This document shows positions 50,731-56,691 of a stretch of DNA of 56,691 nt, one piece after another. The stretch comes from Chloroflexota bacterium. GTDB lineage: Bacteria; Chloroflexota; Chloroflexia; Chloroflexales; Roseiflexaceae. The notes under the pieces are model-generated. The model saw only the letters and a program-made list of their open reading frames with translations. It did no database searches and was not told where the DNA came from. The translations under genes and the position numbers were made by a program. The stretch is from positions 1 through 56,691 of the forward strand of contig JACAEQ010000122.1 in assembly GCA_013388755.1 (NCBI GenBank), written 5' to 3'. The first letter of the stretch is position 1, and each line of letters opens with the position of its first letter.

Positions 50731-51396
50731 GTGATTCGGAATCTAATCTGGGAGACCGATGGTGTCTTGTTCGACACTAACCCCGCCGTCACCTACGCCA
50801 TCAGCCAATCGCTCAATGAGATGGGCTGCTCCATCGCCCTGAATGTGGTGGATGACCTGGCCCGTCAATCTCTCGATTTCTGCGTGGATACACTTGCGGC
50901 GCGCTTCAAACTCGACCCCGCCCTGCTGCGCCAGCGTTTCGCCGAACGTTACCGCCAGATTCCACCGGAACGCCAGTTGCCCTTTCCCGGCGCGCGCGAA
51001 GTCTGCGCCTGGATTGTGGCGCGCGGCGGACTCAACCTGATTGCCACCGCCCGCAAAGCCGAGTCCACCCGCGCCCTGCTCGCCGCGCACGGCATGACCG
51101 ACCTGTTTCGTGACATTTTCACCCCAGAGCAAGGCTACCCTTGCAAGCCGAATCCAGCCATCCTGCTTGCCGCGCTTGAAAAACACGCCCTGAACCCCGC
51201 CGAAACCCTGCTGATTTGCCGCAATGAACACGACATTCAAGCCGGGCAGGCGGCGGGCGTGGCGACCTGCCGGTTCGGTTCGGCAGACGTTTCCAGCCTG
51301 CCTTCGCTGCGCGTCAAAGAGTACAGGGCCTTGCTGACATATCTGGACGAATTATCGCAGCAAGGAGCGGTTTTCCAGAGAAATTTGTCCGAATAA
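50731..51396 (+). CDS. HAD-like protein lacking the catalytic nucleophile
   Basis: 221 residues from a GTG at 50731 with GGGGAG upstream. The fold is HAD subfamily IA: a first strand, a helical cap (about 18-85), LNLIATARKAEST (motif II Thr kept), the Lys in YPCKPNPAILLAAL (motif III) and a final DIQAGQAAGVATCRFG. However, motif I reads LIWETDGVLFD, so the nucleophile Asp is Glu8 while Asp10 remains. Motif IV reads LICRNEHDIQAG where GDS or GD is expected. Phosphatase activity is therefore doubtful, and a binding or regulatory role is possible. It is 13 bases after the membrane protein gene and 15 before the P-loop gene. Confidence 0.82.
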   Translation: MIRNLIWETDGVLFDTNPAVTYAISQSLNEMGCSIALNVVDDLARQSLDFCVDTLAARFKLDPALLRQRFAERYRQIPPERQLPFPGAREVCAWIVARGGLNLIATARKAESTRALLAAHGMTDLFRDIFTPEQGYPCKPNPAILLAALEKHALNPAETLLICRNEHDIQAGQAAGVATCRFGSADVSSLPSLRVKEYRALLTYLDELSQQGAVFQRNLSE

Positions 51397-51411
51397 AACT
51401 GGGATCAAAAC

Positions 51412-52095
51412 ATGATTCGATTTAGGATAAATCACTCTCTGTTAGACCATGCCCGTGCCGTTTTGAGCCAGCGCAAAAGGCTATACTGGCTTATCGGCGG
51501 CGCGGGCGCGGGTAAGACGCTCATTTGCGATATTCTGTCAAAGGAATTGGGACTGCCCGTCTACGATATGGACGCGCATATTTACGGCGATTATCACAGC
51601 CGTTTCACAACGCGGCACCCCGTCAATCAGGCTTGGGCAGCCGCTCCCAACAGTCTGGGCTGGCTGTTAAGCATGTCTTGGGATGAATTCAACCAGTTCA
51701 ACCGCGCCGCGCTGCCGGAATATCTGGACCTGCTAGCCGAAGACTTGGATAGCCCAAAGTATGCGCGCGGCGTCTTGATGGATGGCGGCGTCTGTCATCC
51801 AGCGTTGCTGGCTCAGGTGATGCCTCCGGCGCAAATCGTCTGCCTGTCTGCGCCGGCGCTGTCGAGCGAACACATATGGCAGGCGGATGGCGAGCGGGGC
51901 GAGATGAAGACGTTTATCCACCAATTGCCTCAACCGGAAGAGATGTGGCGCAAATTCCTGGCGTTCGACGCGCTCATCACCGCGACCATCTTGCAAGAGA
52001 GCCGGGCGAGCGGAATTCCCATCTGCGCGCGCGGCGCCGTGGAAACGGCAGAAACATTTGCCTTGCGGGTGAGACAGGCGCTGGGTATTCCTTAA
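51412..52095 (+). CDS. P-loop NTPase/kinase-like protein
   Basis: 227 residues. Walker A GGAGAGKT lies at residues 29-36, then CDILSKELGLPVYDMDAHIY, an arrangement like shikimate/dephospho-CoA-type small kinases, where the Asp after the first strand binds substrate. A later strand GVLMDGGVCHPALLAQ may be the Walker B/substrate loop, and the C-terminus is helical. No exact family is recognised. It lies between the HAD-like gene and the MFS-like gene on the same strand. A function with the HAD-like product (phosphate addition and sensing) is only a guess. Confidence 0.7.
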   Translation: MIRFRINHSLLDHARAVLSQRKRLYWLIGGAGAGKTLICDILSKELGLPVYDMDAHIYGDYHSRFTTRHPVNQAWAAAPNSLGWLLSMSWDEFNQFNRAALPEYLDLLAEDLDSPKYARGVLMDGGVCHPALLAQVMPPAQIVCLSAPALSSEHIWQADGERGEMKTFIHQLPQPEEMWRKFLAFDALITATILQESRASGIPICARGAVETAETFALRVRQALGIP

Positions 52096-52140
52096 CACTG
52101 TTTTGACCGTTTCGGCTCTTTTCTCGCCTGTGCACTGACC

Positions 52141-53382
52141 ATGTTCGCGTTGCTCAAATCGCGCAACATCCCTTCCCTGTTTGGAATCAGCCTCTTCGTT
52201 GGCATGATGGCGGCCGGCTACTACTACAACCTGACCTTCGTCCAACTCGGGCTGGAAGATCTCGGCACACGCCTGCTCAGGCTGAGCGCCACCGCAGTCG
52301 CCCGCGATATGGCTCTGCTGGCGCTGCTGACCTGTGTCATCGCCCTGGCTTTTGGCCGCTGGATGACCCGGCAGGGCTGGGGAAGGCGTTTCCGGCGCAA
52401 AATGCAACTTTCTTTTGGGGTTATCGTCCTTCAATCCGCTCTGACCTTTATGAGTGCATGGCTGAACAGCGAAACTGCCTTCCTGCTCTGGCTGGCGGGC
52501 GTTTCGTTCGCCCTCGGAGTCGGCGTGCCAGTCATGTTCTCGCTGACTACCGACCTCGTCCCGGTACGCTGGCGCGGCTGGGCGGCAACCCTGGTCACCG
52601 CCCTGGCCTATTTCGCCGCTGCCGCCTTCTCCGGCGAATGGCGATTCGAGACTTTCCGGCAAATTTCGCTGCTCCTGCTGCTGGCCGGGCTGCCTGCCAT
52701 CGGATTGCTGGCTTTCCTGCGCCATCCCTGGCTCGACGCGCTCGCCGCACAACACCTGCGCCCCGAATTCGCCATCGGGCGCTTTACACGCGGCGGCGTT
52801 GCTCGAAAACAATTTTTCGGCTTCATCATCGCCATGTTTGGCATCTATTTCGTTGACAGTCTGGGATTCCTGCGCCTGCTCAAAACCCCGCTCTACATGC
52901 AAAGCGCCTGGCAATCACCCGACTTCGACATCCGGCTGTTTATCGCCGCCACCCACGTCGTCGGCGCAATGGCCGCCGGAGCGCTCTACACCTCCCTGCG
53001 ACTGCGCCCGCTCTTCCTGTGGGTCGTCGGCATCTTCGCCCTCACCCATCTGCAATACAGTTTTCACATCCGGGTCGAAGCCGAAAGCGGCGTGCTTTCG
53101 ATGCCCATGCTCTATGCCCTGGCTGTCAGCCTCTACACCGTGCTTAACTTCGCCATCTGGGCAGACCTGTCCACACCCGATACCATCCCCTTCAATGCCG
53201 CCCTGGGCGTGGCTCTTTCCGGCTGGATGGCCACCTTCCTTAGCACTGGCCTGGCAATTGCCTGGAGTGGACACCTTTCGCTCGAGCGCCACATCCAGGT
53301 AGTCGACTCGCTTGCCATGCTCTTCTTCCTGGCATTGCTGGTTTTTGCTTTCCTACCCAGCCGCAAAACAGAGGCCGCATGA
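52141..53382 (+). CDS. MFS-like polytopic membrane protein
   Basis: 413 residues with about 12 hydrophobic segments. The N-terminal half includes GISLFVGMMAAGYYYNLTFV and FGVIVLQSALTFMSAWLNSE; the loop FSLTTDLVPVRWRGWAATLV resembles the MFS loop between helices 4 and 5. The second half has FFGFIIAMFGIYFVDSLGFL and FALTHLQYSFHIRV. Overall an MFS-type transporter or relative; the substrate is unknown. Its stop overlaps the next ATG (ATGA), so translation is coupled to the lipoprotein gene. Confidence 0.78.
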   Translation: MFALLKSRNIPSLFGISLFVGMMAAGYYYNLTFVQLGLEDLGTRLLRLSATAVARDMALLALLTCVIALAFGRWMTRQGWGRRFRRKMQLSFGVIVLQSALTFMSAWLNSETAFLLWLAGVSFALGVGVPVMFSLTTDLVPVRWRGWAATLVTALAYFAAAAFSGEWRFETFRQISLLLLLAGLPAIGLLAFLRHPWLDALAAQHLRPEFAIGRFTRGGVARKQFFGFIIAMFGIYFVDSLGFLRLLKTPLYMQSAWQSPDFDIRLFIAATHVVGAMAAGALYTSLRLRPLFLWVVGIFALTHLQYSFHIRVEAESGVLSMPMLYALAVSLYTVLNFAIWADLSTPDTIPFNAALGVALSGWMATFLSTGLAIAWSGHLSLERHIQVVDSLAMLFFLALLVFAFLPSRKTEAA

Positions 53383-54272
53383 AAACCGCACGCTTGCTCT
53401 TGATTCTGGCTTCGCTCTCACTGCTGCTGACCGCCTGCGGCGCGAATGGTCTCTACCAGGTCACGCTCATCACCGATGGTGAGCATCAACTGACCGGCGC
53501 CTACCCCGGTGACCTGCTCATGCTCGGCGGAAAGGCAACCCTGCTCCCCGATTTCACCTTGCAAGGCAGCCTGCATCTTGTTTCAGGACAACTCGACCTG
53601 CACGGCCAGGTTTTTGGGGATGTCACCCTCCTCGGCGGCAAACTGACCCTCGGCCCCTCTGCCTGCCTGGGCGGCAACCTGAACCTGGGCGGTGGAACCT
53701 TTCACCCTTCGCCGGGTTCCGTTATCGAGGGCCACACCCACACCGGAAGTGGCATCCCGCTCCCCGACCTGCCCGAACAGAATGCCACGCCACCGGGCGG
53801 AACCCTGCTCAACGCCCTGCTGTTCGGTCTGGCTGCCGCTTTCCTGACGCGCTACTTTCCTCGCAGCATAGCCCGCGTCGGCGAAGCCGCAAGCCGCCAC
53901 GCGCTGGTCAGCGGCTCAGTAGGGTTGCTGGTGGCGGTGGTTGGCATCTCCCTGCTGGTGACAATGGCCTACACCATCCTGCTCATCCCGATCAGTTTGC
54001 TGGGGTTGTTCGCACTTGGCCTGGCCGCCGTCTTCGGGTGGATCGGGCTAGGGGCAACAGCAGGCAATCTCATTGGTCGGGTATTGAACCGTCCGCTCTC
54101 GCCCGCAAAATCAGCCTTTATCGGGACTCTGGCTTTTGTCCTCGTTCTCGAATTAATCACCTCCCTGCCTCTGGTTGGCGACCTGCTTGGAATCATCGTC
54201 GCCGCCATTGGACTGGGCGCGGTCTCACTGACCCGCTTTGGATTTCAAACGTTTATTCCCGCCACTGAGTAA
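53379..54272 (+). CDS. bactofilin-like lipoprotein with C-terminal membrane domain
   Basis: 297 residues. The signal LLLILASLSLLLTACG ends in a lipobox Cys near residue 19. Residues about 35-125 are repeated short strands rich in Gly (LLMLGGKATLLPDFTLQGSL; DVTLLGGKLTLGPSACLGGN), the right-handed beta-helix pattern of polymer-forming bactofilin-type domains. A His/Gly linker (EGHTHTGSGIP) leads to three or four membrane helices (LLVAVVGISLLVTMAYTILL; SLLGLFALGLAAVFGWIG). The beta-helix would sit outside the cytoplasm, unlike cytosolic bactofilins. Role unknown; it overlaps the MFS-like gene. Confidence 0.8.
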   Translation: MKTARLLLILASLSLLLTACGANGLYQVTLITDGEHQLTGAYPGDLLMLGGKATLLPDFTLQGSLHLVSGQLDLHGQVFGDVTLLGGKLTLGPSACLGGNLNLGGGTFHPSPGSVIEGHTHTGSGIPLPDLPEQNATPPGGTLLNALLFGLAAAFLTRYFPRSIARVGEAASRHALVSGSVGLLVAVVGISLLVTMAYTILLIPISLLGLFALGLAAVFGWIGLGATAGNLIGRVLNRPLSPAKSAFIGTLAFVLVLELITSLPLVGDLLGIIVAAIGLGAVSLTRFGFQTFIPATE

Positions 54273-54293
54273 AGGCAGGAGAGGTCAAATCTC

Positions 54294-55778
54294 ATGAAAA
54301 CAAAAAACATCTTGTGGATATTCTTCAATGCCGTTCTTGCTGCCTTTGGCGGTGGGACACTGGCCTTCGGCCCGATCGAACTCGACCCGCCGCTTGTCCT
54401 TCTCTTCGGAATCGGGTTCGGCCTCCTGGGGGGCGGGCTGTGGGGCTGGGCGTTACACTCTCCCGCGCGGACGCGCGCGCTTGGCACGCTCACCCTGGCC
54501 TTTGTCCTGGCCCTCGGCCTGTTAAGCATCTTTCAAATGCGCTCCGCCGGGCAACTCCTGGTCAAGACCAACAACCGGGCAGCTAATTTTGAACAACTCT
54601 GTCAGGTCATCCAGGCCCATTACCCTTATCTTGATGAGAAAAATATCAACTGGGACGAAACCTGCCGCCGCTATCAGCCGCTGGTACAGGCTGCCCAAAC
54701 CGATTCTGAATATCACGCCCTGGTTGCCAACCTGCTGGCGGAATTGGGCGATGGACACACCGGTTTGATTCACCCCCATCCCGGCGAAGGGCGGCTGTAT
54801 TTTGGCGTTGGCTTGCGCCTCGATGACGGTATTGTCATTGAGCAGGTTGGAAATACCGCCCGTTCTGCCGGGGTCATGCCCGGCGCGCAAATCCTTGCCG
54901 TAAACGGCTTGCCCGCCGAACAAGCCCTGCAAGCCCTTCCCCTTGCGCTCAGGGTTGGAGCAAATGACCGTCAAAGCCGCGAGCGCGCCGCTTTTCACAT
55001 CCTGAGTACGTCTGAAGATTTTCTCGAACTGACTTACCAGAACCCACAGGGGCCCGTTGAGACCGTTATCTTGCGCCGCCCTCAAAACCCGCCTGTGCCT
55101 TCCAGCGGTCAGAACGGAGAATCCGGCCCGCTGATTAGCGCTGAGACGCTTCCCGAAGGCTGGGGACTGATTCGCATTTCGACCTTTTCCCCCCGCAACG
55201 GTCATGACCTGATTGCTGAGTTCGACTATGCCCTCGAAGAAGTGCGCGACACGCCCGGTCTGATTCTCGACCTGCGCGGCAACGGCGGCGGCGATTCGCG
55301 CCTGGCGGAGCAAATGGCTGGGCGGTTCTTTGCCGAACGCTTTTGCTACGGAGAAGACCGTTTCCGCCAGCGCCTGCCCCTGCGCGGCTGGAGCTTGCGC
55401 TTCGCATACTGCGTTCAACCGCGCGGTGAGATTGTCACCATTCCGCTTGTTCTGCTCATGGAGGGACGCAACATGAGCAGCGCCGAGCAATTCATTGCCA
55501 TCTTCCGTGAGAGCAGCCGCGCCGTCACCGTCGGGCGGCAGAGCGGTGGCTCCAGCGGCAACCCGTTGACCTTTCCGCTGACCGGCGGGGGACTGATTCG
55601 CTTTTCCACCGGGGCGTTCTACACCCGCTCCGGTTTGCTGGTCGAAGGGTATGGCATCCAGCCGGAGATTCACGTTTCCTACACCGTTGCCGATTTTCAG
55701 CAAAACCGCGACCCCGACTTGCAAGCCGCGCAGGCAGAACTCGCCAGACTGACAGCCCTGCCGGCTTCGAGAAAGTAG
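54294..55778 (+). CDS. membrane-anchored S41 family peptidase
   Basis: 494 residues. Two or three N-terminal membrane helices (residues about 5-85), then an extracytoplasmic part: a tail-specific-protease helical domain (HYPYLDEKNINWDETCRRYQ), a PDZ-like domain (GRLYFGVGLRLDDGIVIEQV; GAQILAVNGLPAEQAL) and the S41 core (GLILDLRGNGGGDSRLAEQM). The nucleophile is probably S395 in GRNMSSAEQFIA, and a downstream GRQSGGSSGNP loop follows. The usual Lys partner is not obvious from reading alone. It follows the lipoprotein gene by 21 bases. Confidence 0.87.
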   Translation: MKTKNILWIFFNAVLAAFGGGTLAFGPIELDPPLVLLFGIGFGLLGGGLWGWALHSPARTRALGTLTLAFVLALGLLSIFQMRSAGQLLVKTNNRAANFEQLCQVIQAHYPYLDEKNINWDETCRRYQPLVQAAQTDSEYHALVANLLAELGDGHTGLIHPHPGEGRLYFGVGLRLDDGIVIEQVGNTARSAGVMPGAQILAVNGLPAEQALQALPLALRVGANDRQSRERAAFHILSTSEDFLELTYQNPQGPVETVILRRPQNPPVPSSGQNGESGPLISAETLPEGWGLIRISTFSPRNGHDLIAEFDYALEEVRDTPGLILDLRGNGGGDSRLAEQMAGRFFAERFCYGEDRFRQRLPLRGWSLRFAYCVQPRGEIVTIPLVLLMEGRNMSSAEQFIAIFRESSRAVTVGRQSGGSSGNPLTFPLTGGGLIRFSTGAFYTRSGLLVEGYGIQPEIHVSYTVADFQQNRDPDLQAAQAELARLTALPASRK

Positions 55779-55784
55779 CCGCGT

Positions 55785-56284
55785 ATGCGATTTCGCTTCC
55801 TGCCCATGACCGCCAAATACGTCGCCAGCATCCTGACCTGTACGATTACGACAAAGCCGCCGAACACATTCTCGATTCCGCCGGGTGGGGCAAGACTCTC
55901 TTCGCCGCGCTGGATGAAAGCGGCGCGCTGACGGGTGAACTGACCCTCGGCTTTCTCGACCGCGCTGATGAATGGGTTTCGCCGGACGACATGCAAGCCG
56001 GGCGGCTGGATGGCTGCATTCTGTGGATTGGCTTTGGTCTGCACCCCGACCTGACCGGGCAGGGCTTGGGGCTGGATGTTGCGACCGCGTGCACCGATTT
56101 CGCCGCGCAATTTGCCCGCTGCCAATACCGCTATCGGGGCGGGGAGATTAACTTGGGCGTATACCAGTTCAACCAGCGCGCCATCAAAGTTTACGAGCGC
56201 GCCGGTTTCGTCAAATTCATGGAGCGCTTCGCTTTGGTCAATGGGCGCGAACTTCCCGCTCAACGCATGAAGAAACGACTTTAA
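55785..56284 (+). pseudogene. GNAT acetyltransferase with frameshift
   Basis: The first frame reads MRFRFLPMTAKYVASILT from the ATG at 55785. Near 55838-55841 the coding sense moves to another frame, which continues YDYDKAAEHILDSAGWGKTL, LDGCILWIGFGLHPDLTGQG (the acetyl-CoA loop of GNAT enzymes) and RAIKVYERAGFVKFMERF to the stop at 56284. Related proteins usually have a W-R-Y-x-G-P-Y-A stretch at the break point, so a small deletion is likely. This could be a true pseudogene or a sequencing/assembly error. It follows the S41 gene by 6 bases. Confidence 0.8.
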
Positions 56285-56316
56285 GATACCTCCACACCTG
56301 ACCAGGTAAAACTCTA

Positions 56317-56358
56317 CCCAACTGGTCAAATCAATTTGCTCCAGTTTGCGGATGTGTC
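56317..56358. repeat. 43-bp repeat, copy 2
   Basis: Second copy of the repeat at 50146-50188, starting CCCAACTGGTCAAATCAATT and ending GCGGATGTGTC. A nearby GACCAG/CTGGTC pair (56300-56328) can form a hairpin. It lies between the GNAT remnant and the nucleotidyltransferase fragment. Confidence 0.6.
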
Positions 56359-56410
56359 GAATGCGCTCCTGGCGTACGATTGCGTTGGAACATGTCCAAA
56401 GGAGCGAGCA

Positions 56411-56644
56411 ATGGTCAAAATCACACACTTTTCTCAGTCTCTTCATCAAAAAATTCCACAAACGATTGCGTTGCTGCAAAACGCCAACCTGGTGGTACAC
56501 CCTCTGGTGACGCAGGTCACACTACACGGCTCTCGAGGTTTTGGCGGTCATCCCCGACCTGATTCTGACATAGACGTATCCTCTCCAAAACTGCTGGGTC
56601 AGACAGGGTTGAGCGCCGCAGCATCGGAACGCTCACGAATGTGA
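56411..56644 (+). pseudogene. truncated nucleotidyltransferase-domain gene
   Basis: ATG at 56411 with AAAGGAGC upstream. The N-terminus ends in VTLHGSRGFGGHPRPDSDID, the GSxG...DxD catalytic signature of polymerase-beta-type nucleotidyltransferases (MNT/KNTase-like). After about residue 57 the sequence stops resembling the family (SPKLLGQTGLSAAASERSRM) and ends at 56644. The flanking DNA from about 56580 is again very GC-rich, so an insertion or junction probably interrupts the gene. Only the catalytic-site segment is left. Confidence 0.7.
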
Positions 56645-56691
56645 TCGGCTAACGAGGGGGTGGTGTCGGGATGGAGCAGCCGGTCACGGAG

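Noticed and set aside
46600-56600. Direct repeats marking the ends of an integrated element
   Set aside because: Comparison of the two composition borders showed only very short matches (CCAAAA, TTGAG). No integrase gene is in the window and the tRNA gene is far away.

Overview
The window is GC-rich bacterial chromosome, most probably from a filamentous Chloroflexota (class Chloroflexia, Roseiflexus- or Kouleothrix-like). This taxonomic call is inferred from gene content and style: a type A RNase P RNA, a T-box in front of pheS, a SAM-I riboswitch in front of metH, a class III/IV polyhydroxyalkanoate (PHA) operon, a DUF2142-like membrane glycosyltransferase, an IS1634-like transposase and several families of short hairpin-forming repeats.

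Layout. 0-5.3 kb: a PD-(D/E)XK-like protein, an aldo/keto reductase, a ribose-phosphate pyrophosphokinase and an odd HTH protein with a degraded P-loop. 5.4-13.4 kb (minus strand): the core translation operon infC-rpmI-rplT-trmH-[T-box]-pheS-(membrane GT)-pheT. infC uses an ATT start codon, and an unrelated membrane protein gene separates pheS from pheT. 13.5-19.0 kb (minus): metH under a SAM-I riboswitch, then a secreted CrtC/AttH-like lipoprotein and a YbgC-type thioesterase. 19.2-21.9 kb: a phaE/R-like gene, phaC and phaB. 22-26.5 kb: an FGGY kinase, a DUF952 protein, tRNA-Val(GAC), a DUF983 protein, a DinB-like protein and a TM0106-family protein with a damaged nuclease motif. 26.8-31.1 kb (minus): a cysteine desulfurase and a cobalt/nickel ECF transporter (cbiMN fusion, cbiQ, cbiO), split by three adjacent repeat elements. 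31.2-39.0 kb: a PLP-dependent dehydratase, an MFS exporter, a histidine phosphatase, an SMR efflux protein, a DUF5995 protein, a transposase and an M16 peptidase. 39.3-39.8 kb: rnpB. 40-46.5 kb: a galactonate dehydratase-like enzyme, a secreted glycoside hydrolase and a three-gene exopolysaccharide cluster (methyltransferase, GT4, sugar-phosphate transferase).

About 46.6-56.6 kb looks different in style (more A/T-rich codons, none of the upstream repeat families, its own 43-bp repeat). It holds a V4R-PAS-GAF-GAF histidine kinase with a NarL-type regulator. These are followed by a co-directional run: a 4-TM protein, a HAD-like protein lacking its nucleophile, a P-loop protein, an MFS-like protein, a bactofilin-like lipoprotein, an S41 protease, a frameshifted GNAT gene and a truncated nucleotidyltransferase. 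It may be an acquired island or a contig junction.

Dispersed elements matter here. One MITE-like family (terminal repeats around GAGCCTATCCGAAAA) has at least five copies, one of which truncates a DinB-like gene. A second family sits in two convergent intergenic regions in opposite orientation. A third element has perfect 17-bp inverted ends next to cbiM. All assignments come from reading the sequence; no database search was run.
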